A DNA stretch of 64,000 bases from Vibrio palustris (lineage in GTDB: Bacteria > Pseudomonadota > Gammaproteobacteria > Enterobacterales > Vibrionaceae), in the NCBI RefSeq assembly GCF_024346995.1, contig NZ_AP024888.1, positions 558,001 to 622,000 of the forward strand. The letters are read 5' to 3'. Both the position numbers and the translations under genes were made by a program. Below are positions 52,955-62,342 of this stretch, piece after piece (the stretch's first letter is position 1; every line of letters begins with the position of its first letter). Below the pieces are notes generated by a model that saw only the letters and a list, made by a program, of their open reading frames with translations, made no database searches and was not told the DNA's origin.

Positions 52955-53755
52955 TTATTTACTCGTATGTACAACGCCCTCTTCTATCAATAAATCCAGT
53001 ACCGCTTGCGCCATATCAGCAACAGGCTCTCCTTTAATAATTTTTCCTCCGGTCGATTCTGCTTTCGCAGTGGCCGCTTTAAAACGATCGGCCGCACTTT
53101 TCGCTTTAACGACTTTTAAACGTTTTGCCTTAGGCTTAGCAATGCTTTCTTCCCAGGTAATCTTCTCTTGATCGACGACATGTTCAGCGACTTCGTGCGT
53201 GACAATGTCACACTTGCGTGCTCGACCAAAGGCACTTTGACGGGGTTCTTGTGCCGCTAGATCCACACTGGCGATAAAAGGTAATGACACTTGAATCGCA
53301 CGACGTTGGCCACGGGGCAACGCTTGCAACACTTTGGCCTGACCATTTTCTACCGATAAAATTTCCGCAATCCCCATGACCATTGGACACTGTAGTTGCT
53401 GTGCTAAAAAGAACGGTAGCATCCCTGAAGACTCGCCACTCTCTGCACGCATGCCCGTCAACACAATATCTGGCATATTCGTTTTAAAGTGCTCGGTTAA
53501 GGTACTGAGCGCATCATCATCAGGGTTTTGTGATAACACTTGGATCTGTGCCAATCCCATACCACTGTAATAAGACAAAGCAGGATCACTTGGATCCCCA
53601 GCGTGAACCACGTCGACGTCACCTGCATTCATACTTAACGCGAGCTCTACCGCCCGCGCATCAGTCATTGAGCGACGTGCACGCCCGGTATCAGGGTGTG
53701 CACCTATCGATACTAAGGTACTAATTTTAAGCGATTGTTTAGAGTTAAGCGGCAT
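52955..53755 (-). CDS. etfB: Electron transfer flavoprotein beta subunit (dimethylglycine pathway)
   Basis: This 266-residue EtfB-type protein has the AMP-binding-like stretch VSIGAHPDTG...MTDARAVELALSM, the QVLSQNPDDDALST region and DIVLTGMRAESGESSGMLPFFLAQQLQCP, as in Etf beta. With EtfA it should accept electrons from DgcAB and pass them to the quinone pool. AGGG lies 9 nt upstream of ATG 53755, which overlaps the etfA stop by 11 nt. It is a dedicated copy; the general beta-oxidation Etf pair would lie elsewhere. Confidence 0.87.
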   Translation of the reverse strand: MPLNSKQSLKISTLVSIGAHPDTGRARRSMTDARAVELALSMNAGDVDVVHAGDPSDPALSYYSGMGLAQIQVLSQNPDDDALSTLTEHFKTNMPDIVLTGMRAESGESSGMLPFFLAQQLQCPMVMGIAEILSVENGQAKVLQALPRGQRRAIQVSLPFIASVDLAAQEPRQSAFGRARKCDIVTHEVAEHVVDQEKITWEESIAKPKAKRLKVVKAKSAADRFKAATAKAESTGGKIIKGEPVADMAQAVLDLLIEEGVVHTSK

Positions 53756-54977
53756 CGGATAATCCCTCGGTTGTATCAGGAAGTAGTGCAATCAATTCCT
53801 GCAAAAACTCATTACTATCGGCGATAACAGTTAAATCAGCACGTTTAACCATGTCGCATCCTTCATCGGTATTGACGGCAATCACTTTGTCACACGCACC
53901 AATGCCTTGCAGGTGCTGAATAGCGCCTGAAATACCAACCGCGACATAAACTCTCGCCGTCACCCAACTACCGGTAGCGCCTACTTGACGATGTCGTGGC
54001 ATAAAGCCATCATCCACGGCGACACGGCTTGCACCTTCCGTTGCCCCGAGCTTATCGGCAGCTTCATGGAATCGATCCCATTCATGCACACCGTTACCCG
54101 CCGAAAGAATAAACTCGGCTTCAGTCAATGGTACCGCCTGTGGATCGACAGCTACCGCGCCTAAATCTGTAATATCACCCTGTGTAGGAATATCAAAACT
54201 CACATCAACAGGCAGCGCTTCATGACGAGTTTCATCAATAGGCAACGCACATTCTTGAGCTAACAACAATACCTTAGGGGTCTGGCGTTTAATATCATGT
54301 CGTCCGCCCGCAGCGCGGCATACCGACTCATTGGCATTGACTGACCACGCTTGGGTGGCAGGGCGCTCTTGCACCATGGCACAGAAGCGCGCACCAATTT
54401 CAAAACCACCGTGTATGCTATCTGGGAACAACCAATGTTGCGGAGTGAAGTGTCGGTCAATACTCGCCAGTACGTTAGCACGCATGTCTGGGGAGTAATC
54501 ATCAAAGCAGCGATCACTGACCGTGAGTAAGCGGTCAACTCCTGCCAATTCAAACGCTTCTTCCTTGTGAGAACCAAACACTACCGCGATCACCGCGCCA
54601 TTCCCTTCGCTTTGTTTAACAAGCTGGTGCGCTTGTCCCAGAACGTCTTTATCGTGTGAGGTTAAACGTCCACCGGACATATCCGGTACAACAACCACAT
54701 AAAAATCAGGCTCCGCGACTTGATGTAGTGGTAATGGCGCCTCGGCAGCACTCGCTTGACGCGACATTCCAGTGGCACCCGCTTGGCGATTTAAACGGTC
54801 AATACGTTTAATACCATTTGGACCAATAAATCCAACGCGGTGTGGATAACGTCTTAACAAGCCACTTGGCCCAATTTCTTCAATCGGTTTGACCATCAAG
54901 CTCTCATGGTCAGGATGTAGGCGATTACGCCGAATCCATTCCACTCTTGGGTCACGTCGTAGTATATAATCTGCCAT
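53745..54977 (-). CDS. etfA: Electron transfer flavoprotein alpha subunit (dimethylglycine pathway)
   Basis: This 410-residue EtfA-type protein has the FAD-binding C-terminal domain RQVGATGSWVTARVYVAVGISGAIQHLQGI (about 325-353) and VIAVNTDEGCDMVKRADL. It is roughly 100 residues longer than the standard alpha subunit, because of an N-terminal extension of about 85 basic residues (RRDPRVEWIRRNRLHP, a feature of Etf proteins linked to DgcB). It forms a heterodimer with EtfB. It starts 9 nt after dgcB. Confidence 0.87.
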   Translation of the reverse strand: MADYILRRDPRVEWIRRNRLHPDHESLMVKPIEEIGPSGLLRRYPHRVGFIGPNGIKRIDRLNRQAGATGMSRQASAAEAPLPLHQVAEPDFYVVVVPDMSGGRLTSHDKDVLGQAHQLVKQSEGNGAVIAVVFGSHKEEAFELAGVDRLLTVSDRCFDDYSPDMRANVLASIDRHFTPQHWLFPDSIHGGFEIGARFCAMVQERPATQAWSVNANESVCRAAGGRHDIKRQTPKVLLLAQECALPIDETRHEALPVDVSFDIPTQGDITDLGAVAVDPQAVPLTEAEFILSAGNGVHEWDRFHEAADKLGATEGASRVAVDDGFMPRHRQVGATGSWVTARVYVAVGISGAIQHLQGIGACDKVIAVNTDEGCDMVKRADLTVIADSNEFLQELIALLPDTTEGLSDAA

Positions 54978-54986
54978 ATCTATCTC

Positions 54987-56945
54987 CTATACGGCTTGCG
55001 CGTCTAACGCTGGCGACCACTCTTCTACTGCACTATCTGTTGGCTCAAGCAACTGCTCAGCCACGAGTTCGGCAATATCTTTCACTTCAGGACGCGGCTC
55101 TACCACACCTTCAAGCATCGCGGTACACTGCTGACAACCAACGGCGACTAAATCCGCCTCGGTTTCACGAATGTCATCCATACGCATGTCAGCAATACGA
55201 CGCTCACCAGGAATATCGGTAATTGGCGCGCCGCCACCGCCGCCACAACAACGAGAGCGAAACCCGGAACGTTCCATTTCAGCGATTTCAACGCCTAGCT
55301 GCTTAAGCACAGCTCGCGGCGAATCATATTCACCGTTATAACGACCGAGATAACATGGATCGTGGTATGTCACTTTACCCGCTGATAGTGTTCCAAGGTT
55401 AATTAATCCCTTTTCGACCAACTGGTTAATGAACGTTGTATGGTGCCAAACTTGGTAATCCGGCGTTTCACCTTCAGGATAAAAGTCTGGATATTCATTT
55501 TTGATACAATGGAATGCATGAGGGTCAGTCGTGACAATGCAATCAAAATCGTATTTCTGGAGCGTCGCGATATTTTGCTTGGCAAGGCGTTGATACGTCG
55601 CGTCATCGCCTAAGCGCCGGGCAACATCACCACTATCAAGCTCCTCATCACCTAAAATCGCCACATCAATCTTGGCCGCTTTTAAGATTTTAACGAAAGC
55701 TTTCAAAATACGTTGGCTACGCATATCAAAGGCACCATCCGACACCCAAAACAGCACATCCGCGCGTTTGACATCGGACATTAAGTTAAGGTTTTGATCC
55801 GCAGCCCAGTGTGACCGTTTACTAGGTGCATGGCCATTGGGGTTATCGGTGAAAATGATGTTCTCCAACACTTCCACTCCCTTATTAGGCGTGGCTCCTT
55901 TTTCTAAGGTCAAGAAACGGCGCATGTCGACGATTGCATCCACATGTTCAATCATCATCGGACATTCTTCAACACACGCACGGCACGTGGTACATGACCA
56001 TAAAGTATCGGCATCGACTACACCACCGACAATCGGCTGATGCGGGTCGCCTTTGGCGGCACCAATATCTTTGCCCGGATAAGGACTGCCCGCGTAATTT
56101 TCGGCGTTCCCTCCGGCTAAACCGACAACCATATCTTGAATCAGTTTTTTCGGGTTCAGCGGCTGACCAGCCGCGAACGCTGGGCATACCGCTTCACAAC
56201 GGCCACATTGCACACAGGCATCAAAGCCGAGCAACTGATTCCATTTAAAGTCCGATGGGTTTTCAACACCTAATTTATCACCATCCAAATTGACAGCTTT
56301 AAGCCCAGTCGAACGACCGCCGCCAAAACGCTCAGGCCGGCGATGAAATGCCAAATGAAGCGCACCAGCAAAGGCATGCTTCATTGGACCGCCCCAGCCC
56401 ATGCCAAAGAACATTTCTCCTAAGCCCCACACGATCGCCGCAACGAGTACCAAACAAGCAACGATGTTAAATGCGTCACCGGAAATCAGGCCAGAAGCGG
56501 GTAACGTGGCAATAAAAAAGCTAATTGAAAACATCAATAAGCTTTTTGGCAAACGCATCCAAGGGCCTTTCGATAAGCGAGTCGGCGGGTTAAGACGGCG
56601 ACGTGCCACAAACAGCGCCCCGCCACACATCATTATTAAAGACGCCAACAACACCCAAGAAAGGATGTGTGGTGCAATACCAAATACATGCACGGCAAAA
56701 ATAAGAATAACAGACAGTACAAAGCCACCCGCCGTTGCGACGTGGGTATTGGACATGACTTTATCGCGTTCAACAACATGGTGTAAATCAACCAAATAGC
56801 GACGTGGAACCGCCGCTAACCCAGCAAGCAAAGAGACTTTCTCACTCTGCCCTTTGCGCCACATCATTATGCGACGCACCATGCCTACGACAGCCAGTAG
56901 TCCGGCTGCCACGAGTAGAATGGGAAGTAACGACTCTAGGAACAT
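54987..56945 (-). CDS. dgcB: Dimethylglycine demethylation iron-sulfur membrane protein DgcB
   Basis: This 652-residue protein has five membrane spans (about 5-25, 70-90, 95-115, 135-155, 160-182) and then a cytoplasmic part with two 4Fe-4S sites: Cys244/247/250/254 (CVQCGRCEAVC) and Cys318/321/324/328 (CTTCRACVEEC). Two CCG domains follow, including CYLGRYN and RCCGGGGGAP. It mediates electron flow from DgcA, likely toward EtfAB and quinone. It lies 9 nt after dgcA. Confidence 0.9.
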   Translation of the reverse strand: MFLESLLPILLVAAGLLAVVGMVRRIMMWRKGQSEKVSLLAGLAAVPRRYLVDLHHVVERDKVMSNTHVATAGGFVLSVILIFAVHVFGIAPHILSWVLLASLIMMCGGALFVARRRLNPPTRLSKGPWMRLPKSLLMFSISFFIATLPASGLISGDAFNIVACLVLVAAIVWGLGEMFFGMGWGGPMKHAFAGALHLAFHRRPERFGGGRSTGLKAVNLDGDKLGVENPSDFKWNQLLGFDACVQCGRCEAVCPAFAAGQPLNPKKLIQDMVVGLAGGNAENYAGSPYPGKDIGAAKGDPHQPIVGGVVDADTLWSCTTCRACVEECPMMIEHVDAIVDMRRFLTLEKGATPNKGVEVLENIIFTDNPNGHAPSKRSHWAADQNLNLMSDVKRADVLFWVSDGAFDMRSQRILKAFVKILKAAKIDVAILGDEELDSGDVARRLGDDATYQRLAKQNIATLQKYDFDCIVTTDPHAFHCIKNEYPDFYPEGETPDYQVWHHTTFINQLVEKGLINLGTLSAGKVTYHDPCYLGRYNGEYDSPRAVLKQLGVEIAEMERSGFRSRCCGGGGGAPITDIPGERRIADMRMDDIRETEADLVAVGCQQCTAMLEGVVEPRPEVKDIAELVAEQLLEPTDSAVEEWSPALDAQAV

Positions 56946-56954
56946 ACGCCCCCC

Positions 56955-59018
56955 TTACAAATCTTTGCATAGACGTAATGCATCATAAATCGCAGCGTGC
57001 GTGTTACGTTGTGACACACAGTCACCGATACGCCACAAAATCATACCGTCATGTGCTTCGGATAAAACCGGCTGAGGTTTCGAATCAAACAAGGTTTCCA
57101 CATCGATTTGACCCTTATTGACAGATTCTGCTTTCAGCTCATAATACAAAGCTTCATTAGGGCGTGTGCCGTTTTCAATGACAACTTGGTCAACCACGCG
57201 TTCTTCTTTGTGCTCGGTATATTCATTTTCTAACACAGCAACCAAGTTATCACCTTCACGATAAACTTTGATCAATGCCAGATCCGAACTCATAATCACT
57301 TCTTTTTCGTACAGGCTACGATAATAAGTTGGGAACGTTGTGCCGCCGATACCAACACCAGGTTTAATATCATCGGTCACTAATTCCACTTTGGCGCCTT
57401 TTGCCGTAAGGTAATCCGCTGCCGACATTCCCGAGAACTCACAAATGGTGTCGAATACCAACACATTTTCACCAGGTTCAACGGTGCCGTTTAGAATATC
57501 CCATGAAGATACAACTAAGCCTTCTTCCGCTCCCCAGTCGGGGTTTTGTTCGATAAATGGCGAGCCACCTGTTGCTAATATGCAGACGTCGGGCGCCAGT
57601 TCACGGATCATGTCGGCATTCGCTGCGGTATCAAGAATCACTTCCACATTTAGACGAGTCAATTCCATCGCTAACCAGCGGGTAATGCCGGCCATTTGAT
57701 CACGCTGCGGCGCTTTAGCCGCAATGCTAACTTGCCCGCCAAGTTCAGACGCTTTTTCGATTAAGGTCACGTTATGACCACGCTCTGCAGCTACTCGTGC
57801 TGATTCAAGCCCCGCAGGACCACCACCGATAATCACAACTTTACGAACTGGCCCGGTTGTTTTTTCAATGATATGTGGCATGCCCATATGCTCACGAGAG
57901 GTGGCGGCATTTTGGATACATAATACATCTAAGCCCATATACTGGCGGTCGATACAGTAGTTTGCCCCAACACATTGACGAATTTGATCCGTTTGATCGA
58001 GCTTGATTTTAGTAATCAAGTGCGGATCAGCAATGTGGGCACGTGTCATACCAACGAAATCGACATACCCTGCATCAAGGATGCGTTTTGCTTGGTTGGG
58101 ATCTTTGATATTTTGCGCGTGGATAACCGGAACGCTCACGACTTCTTTAATGCCTGCCGCCAAATGTAGGAACGGTTCTGGCGGATAGCTCATGTTCGGA
58201 ATAACGTTGGCAAGCGTATTGTGCGTATCACACCCTGATCCAACGACACCAAAGAAATCGATCATGTTGGTATCGTTGTAATACTTGGCGATTTGCTTCA
58301 TGTCATCATGCGTCAAACCATCTGGATGGAATTCGTCACCAGTAATACGCATACCGACAACAAAGTCAGGGCCTACCGCTTCACGTACGGCTTTCACCAC
58401 TTCCATACCAAAACGCATACGGTTTTCGAAGCTGCCACCCCATTGATCGGTACGCTTGTTAACCCGTGGCGACCAAAATTGGTCAATGATATGTTGGTGA
58501 ACCGCTGATAGCTCAACACCATCTAACCCACCTTCTTTCGCGCGCACTGCCGCTTTAGCGAAATCACCAATAACGCGCCAAATTTCCTCTTCTTCAATGG
58601 TTTTGCATGTCGCGCGGTGCACAGGTTCGCGCACGCCGGATGGCGACATTAAATTAGGCCAGTTTTCCCCATCCCAACGAGAGCGACGTCCCATATGTGA
58701 GATTTGAATCATAATTTTGCCACCATGCTTATGCACAGCATCGGCTAAATTTTGGAAATGAGGAATGATACGATCGGTCGATAAATTGACAGAACTCCAC
58801 CAACTTTGTGGACTATCGATGGACACAACACTGGACCCACCACAGATACATAGACCACATCCCCCTTTCGCTTTTTCTTCGTAATATTTTACGTAGCGAT
58901 CGGTCGTCATCCCACCATCGGTGGCATAAACTTCTGCGTGTGCAGTACTGACAATACGGTTACGGATAGTAGTATTGTTAATTTTTAATGGTTGGAACAG
59001 AACATCGAACTGAGACAT
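56955..59018 (-). CDS. dgcA: Dimethylglycine demethylase flavin subunit DgcA
   Basis: This 687-residue protein is in the old yellow enzyme/trimethylamine dehydrogenase family and converts dimethylglycine to sarcosine. The N-terminal FMN-barrel (1-345) has IVSTAHAEVYATDGG and HMGRRSRWDGENWPNLMSPSG. The 4Fe-4S region that follows reads CVGANYC-x11-C, that is Cys349, Ala352, Cys355, Cys367. The C-terminal part (about 385-680) is an NAD/FAD-type domain with VVIIGGGPAGLESARVA. ACCTCTG-type weak ribosome-binding site; ATG 59018. Confidence 0.88.
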   Translation of the reverse strand: MSQFDVLFQPLKINNTTIRNRIVSTAHAEVYATDGGMTTDRYVKYYEEKAKGGCGLCICGGSSVVSIDSPQSWWSSVNLSTDRIIPHFQNLADAVHKHGGKIMIQISHMGRRSRWDGENWPNLMSPSGVREPVHRATCKTIEEEEIWRVIGDFAKAAVRAKEGGLDGVELSAVHQHIIDQFWSPRVNKRTDQWGGSFENRMRFGMEVVKAVREAVGPDFVVGMRITGDEFHPDGLTHDDMKQIAKYYNDTNMIDFFGVVGSGCDTHNTLANVIPNMSYPPEPFLHLAAGIKEVVSVPVIHAQNIKDPNQAKRILDAGYVDFVGMTRAHIADPHLITKIKLDQTDQIRQCVGANYCIDRQYMGLDVLCIQNAATSREHMGMPHIIEKTTGPVRKVVIIGGGPAGLESARVAAERGHNVTLIEKASELGGQVSIAAKAPQRDQMAGITRWLAMELTRLNVEVILDTAANADMIRELAPDVCILATGGSPFIEQNPDWGAEEGLVVSSWDILNGTVEPGENVLVFDTICEFSGMSAADYLTAKGAKVELVTDDIKPGVGIGGTTFPTYYRSLYEKEVIMSSDLALIKVYREGDNLVAVLENEYTEHKEERVVDQVVIENGTRPNEALYYELKAESVNKGQIDVETLFDSKPQPVLSEAHDGMILWRIGDCVSQRNTHAAIYDALRLCKDL

Positions 59019-59034
59019 GCTTCACCTCTGTACC

Positions 59035-59060
59035 AGCCTTACTTCTCAATGGGTAAGGCT
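59035..59060 (-). repeat. Intercistronic hairpin upstream of dgcA
   Basis: AGCCTTAC (59035-59042) pairs perfectly with GTAAGGCT (59053-59060), loop 10 nt, in the 105-nt gap before dgcA. It could be a processing site or a 5' stabiliser within the operon; there is no T run. Confidence 0.5.
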
Positions 59061-59123
59061 GTCTTCCTTGACATTGCTTACGCAATAAACATTGCTGACT
59101 AAATAAATTCTGATGATTTGCAG

Positions 59124-59657
59124 CTACACAATTGGCGTAACTTCAAATAGACCGAATTCACATCCTTCCTGCGCGCCACTTTGGGTTTGCACTGCTTGTG
59201 TTGTTATGGTGTAGCCCAAGCTTTTCGCAATTTGATCCATCGCTCCCGCAAACCAACCAGTAAACATGTAATCAACTTTGCGATTCACTTTACCGTATTG
59301 ATATACAAAGCAAGAATTCTCTAAACGCACGCGAGCTTCACCTTTTTTGATATCAAGATGCTCAATGACGAAGAACCCCCAACCACGTTGGGATAGACGT
59401 TTCATATAATGTTCAAAAACAGCATCGCCACTTAAACCATGCTCTTGCGCTTCTTTTTCACACCAATAATAAGCTGATTTATATCCTGCTTTATATAAAA
59501 TCTCTGCATAACGTTCCGCGCCAATTTCTTCTTCAATCCCCATATGGTTATTCACAAAAAAGTGGCGAGGTACATATAACATAGGTAACGCATCGGTCGT
59601 CCATACGCCCGTTTCATCATCAACAACAATTGGCATTTCTGGTGCGTGTGTACTCAT
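59124..59657 (-). CDS. DUF5943/V4R-like protein of the betaine operon
   Basis: This 177-residue soluble protein has a V4R-like middle region: GAERYAEILYKAGYKSAYYWCEKEAQ, then GWGFFVIEHLDIKKGEARVRLENSCFVYQYG, and a C-terminal GYTITTQAVQTQSGAQEGCEFGLFEV. The same kind of gene lies directly before dgcA in Pseudomonas aeruginosa (PA5397 position). Its function is unknown. GGAG 8 nt upstream fixes ATG 59657; the frame is open 16 codons further. It starts 54 nt after the M19-like gene. Confidence 0.78.
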   Translation of the reverse strand: MSTHAPEMPIVVDDETGVWTTDALPMLYVPRHFFVNNHMGIEEEIGAERYAEILYKAGYKSAYYWCEKEAQEHGLSGDAVFEHYMKRLSQRGWGFFVIEHLDIKKGEARVRLENSCFVYQYGKVNRKVDYMFTGWFAGAMDQIAKSLGYTITTQAVQTQSGAQEGCEFGLFEVTPIV

Positions 59658-59711
59658 TTCGAATTCTCCATTTCCAAGACTGTGAGTTTGGGTAGTCGTT
59701 CGCATTGCGAC

Positions 59712-60689
59712 TTATTCTCCCCAAACCTCTCCTAATACGCGAAGCCAGTTTTCTCCCATGATTTTACGAACTTGCGTTTCAGTAAATCCATGGCGTAATA
59801 ATGCTTCAGTCAAGTTAGGGAAATCCCCCAACGTGCGGATCCCTTCAGGGTTAATGATTTCACCAAAATTGGTCAGACGGCGCGCATAGCCTTTGTCGTG
59901 CGTTAACCATTCAAAAAACGGTTGACCATGCCCTTGAGTGAAGTCGGTACCAATACCGATTTGATCTTCTCCCACGAGATTGTAGATATACGCAATGGCT
60001 TCGACGTAATCATCAACCGTTGAATGAATACCGTTTTTCAAGAACGGGGCAAACATAGTCACGCCAACAAAGCCGCCATGATCAGCAATGAATTTTAGAT
60101 CTTCATCAGATTTATTACGTGGATGGTCTTTTAAACCACTAGGTAGGCAGTGTGAATAGCACACTGGCTTTTTAGAGGCGAGAATGACTTCTTTAGAAGT
60201 ATGAGCACCAACATGGGATAAATCACACATCATGCCAACGTTGTTCATTTCAGCGACGATTTCATGACCAAAGCCCGACAAACCACCATCACGCTCGTAA
60301 CAACCGGTCCCCACTAAGTTTTGTGTGTTATAGCACATCTGCACAACACCAACGCCCAAGTCTTTAAAGACTTGTACGTAACCAAGCTGGTCTTCAAACG
60401 CGTGGGCATTTTGAAAGCCCATCATGACGCCAGTTTTCCCTTCTTGCTTAGCACGGCGAATATCCTTGGTATTGCGTACCTTCAAAACAAGGTCACTGTT
60501 GGCATCGAGTAATTCGTTCATCTCAACAATGTTATTAACGGTATTTTGAAAGCCTTCCCAGACTGACACAGTGCAATTGGCTGCAGTAATACCGCCTTTG
60601 CGCATGTCTTCGAATAACTCACGTTCCCATTTTGCGATAACCAAACCATCAATTACTATCGCGTCATCATGCAAGTCCGTTGCGTTCAT
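59712..60689 (-). CDS. M19 (renal dipeptidase)-like protein of the betaine operon
   Basis: This 325-residue protein has the amidohydrolase-like barrel of membrane dipeptidases, as in Pseudomonas PA5396, which also precedes dgcA. Segments present: GGLSGFGHEIVAEMNNVGMMCDLSHVG, YSHCLPSGLKDHPRN and IGIGTDFTQGHGQPF. The usual metal-binding His-x-Asp near the N-terminus is DGLVIAK here (Leu16, Ile18), and the usual Glu is Gln93 in GFQNAHAF. It is the first gene of the operon. The substrate is unknown; it is not necessarily a dipeptide. Confidence 0.82.
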   Translation of the reverse strand: MNATDLHDDAIVIDGLVIAKWERELFEDMRKGGITAANCTVSVWEGFQNTVNNIVEMNELLDANSDLVLKVRNTKDIRRAKQEGKTGVMMGFQNAHAFEDQLGYVQVFKDLGVGVVQMCYNTQNLVGTGCYERDGGLSGFGHEIVAEMNNVGMMCDLSHVGAHTSKEVILASKKPVCYSHCLPSGLKDHPRNKSDEDLKFIADHGGFVGVTMFAPFLKNGIHSTVDDYVEAIAYIYNLVGEDQIGIGTDFTQGHGQPFFEWLTHDKGYARRLTNFGEIINPEGIRTLGDFPNLTEALLRHGFTETQVRKIMGENWLRVLGEVWGE

Positions 60690-60810
60690 TTCATCACCTA
60701 TTCAGTCATCCCTTGTTAGACTCCAGAATAGGTATTAAGGCTTTTTAAAAGTGTTCTGAAAACGGCATCCTAAATCCATTTTGCGTAACTAATCGCGACA
60801 ATTAGACATA

Positions 60811-60845
60811 AAAAAACCGCCGTATTCAGAAACGGCGGCTTTTTG
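60811..60845 (-). terminator. Terminator after gbdR
   Basis: On the minus strand GCCGCCGT pairs with ACGGCGGT, loop TTCTGAAT, then a run of seven Ts. It lies 15-20 nt past the gbdR stop and isolates gbdR from the dgc operon. Confidence 0.85.
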
Positions 60846-60859
60846 CGTTAATTCATTGA

Positions 60860-61996
60860 TTATAGTGACACAGAACCATATGTCGGCTCGTGCTGCGCTT
60901 CAAACAGTACCTTAGAAGAGCGCAGTGGTGCCATATTATATTCCAACATATTGACAACGTTTGCTTCACCCATTGCGGCCGCAACTAACGGTACATTGGT
61001 CAACGCCGCCCCTTGTGTGCCTACTCGTTCAGCCTTCGGCGAAATACCGATATGAATGCGATAACACTTACTAAAATGAGGTGACGAGACAAACCCACAT
61101 GCGGTGGCAATCTCAATGATAGACATCGACGTTTGACGAAGTAATTGTCTCGCACGATACAAACGCAATTTAAGATAATATTTGGAAGGCGAGCAATGCA
61201 GGTATTTCTGGAATAGACGCTCTAATTGACGACGCGATAAGCCAACATAAACGGCAAGTTCGTCTAACTCGATGGTTTCTTCGATATTCGCTTCCATCAG
61301 GGTAATCGCTTCAACCAATTTCGGCTGAGCGGTACCAATCATATGCTTAAGAGGAATACGCTGATAGTCATTCTCGCCACGAACACGATCGCAAATAAAC
61401 ATTTCAGAAATACTCGATCCAAGCTCACGACCATAGTCTTTTTGGATCATCGTAATCATCATATCGAGTGGAACAGATCCTCCACTACACGTCATACGAT
61501 CACGATCAATAACAAATAAATGATTCAGGCAGCTGACACGCGGGTGACGCTCTTGAAGTGTAGCGAGACATTCCCAATGTACACTACATTGGTAACCATC
61601 CAATAAGCCTGCCTCTGCTAGTAAGTATGGCCCAGTACAAACGCCACCGAGTCGCACATGCTTACGTGCTAACGATTGTAACCACGAGACCTGCTTTGAA
61701 GTAAAGCTACGCGTGATATTAACGCCACCCACCACGATCAATGTATCTAACACGGGGGCGTCAACCATAGAGCAATCAGGTGTCACGTTGATACCATCAC
61801 TGGCCGTGACCATCTGGCCATTCTCCGTAATCGTATACCAATCATATAGCTCTTTGCCTGTCAGTTGATTGGCCATACGTAGCGGATCAACGGCAGAAGC
61901 TAACGCTAACATCGTAAAGTTGTCGAGCAGCAAAAACCCAATACGATTGACGGGTTTGGTTACTGTTGTGTTGAGCTTATAGTTTGAGACAGACAT
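60860..61996 (-). CDS. gbdR: AraC-family activator GbdR (GATase1-like N-terminus)
   Basis: This 378-residue regulator has an N-terminal DJ-1/PfpI (GlxA-like) domain, residues about 18-190, with VGGVNITRSF and GGVCTGPYLLAEAGLL, and a C-terminal AraC helix-turn-helix, about 235-330, with LDELAVYVGLSRRQLERLFQKYL and IATACGFVSSPHFSKCYR. GbdR activates gbc and dgc genes on sensing betaine or dimethylglycine. GGAG lies 7 nt upstream of ATG 61996; the frame is open 17 codons more. It carries an unusual C-terminal tail of about 50 residues beyond the HTH. Confidence 0.87.
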   Translation of the reverse strand: MSVSNYKLNTTVTKPVNRIGFLLLDNFTMLALASAVDPLRMANQLTGKELYDWYTITENGQMVTASDGINVTPDCSMVDAPVLDTLIVVGGVNITRSFTSKQVSWLQSLARKHVRLGGVCTGPYLLAEAGLLDGYQCSVHWECLATLQERHPRVSCLNHLFVIDRDRMTCSGGSVPLDMMITMIQKDYGRELGSSISEMFICDRVRGENDYQRIPLKHMIGTAQPKLVEAITLMEANIEETIELDELAVYVGLSRRQLERLFQKYLHCSPSKYYLKLRLYRARQLLRQTSMSIIEIATACGFVSSPHFSKCYRIHIGISPKAERVGTQGAALTNVPLVAAAMGEANVVNMLEYNMAPLRSSKVLFEAQHEPTYGSVSL

Positions 61997-62342
61997 AACA
62001 CACTCCATTGCATATTTATTTGTTGGAGAGAAAATGTAACGACTCACTACCTTGATTATATTTTTGGTGGAATGAGCCTTGTTTTACTCTACCAACATAG
62101 CAACAACTGTGCCTCTTGACGCCTACTTTGTTAAATTTTTGTGTCGTAGCATAAATTTAATGGTGCAATCCCTTGCATTTGTGCGATCTCACTTAAAAAA
62201 ATAGTTTTTCTATGTGAAATCTTAAGGTTACAAGCCTCCAAATTGAGTTATAATTTGGAGTTCACCTTGCACCAATACAGTAAGGCTGCACCATTCGAGT
62301 GATAAATGTTAAAAAATGCAACAAAAACATCTGGTTAAAAAA
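61997..62342. other. Intergenic region between sdaA and gbdR
   Basis: 346 bases hold the gbdR promoter and the inverted repeat CTCCAAATT-GAGTTAT-AATTTGGAG (62236-62260), which is 240 nt upstream of gbdR and 83 nt past the sdaA stop. T-rich stretches on the minus strand at 62290-62340 may end the sdaA transcript. Confidence 0.4.
62236..62260. repeat. Perfect 9-bp inverted repeat upstream of gbdR
   Basis: CTCCAAATT at 62236-62244 and AATTTGGAG at 62252-62260 with a 7-nt spacer. It may be an operator or a weak terminator; no T run follows. Confidence 0.45.
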
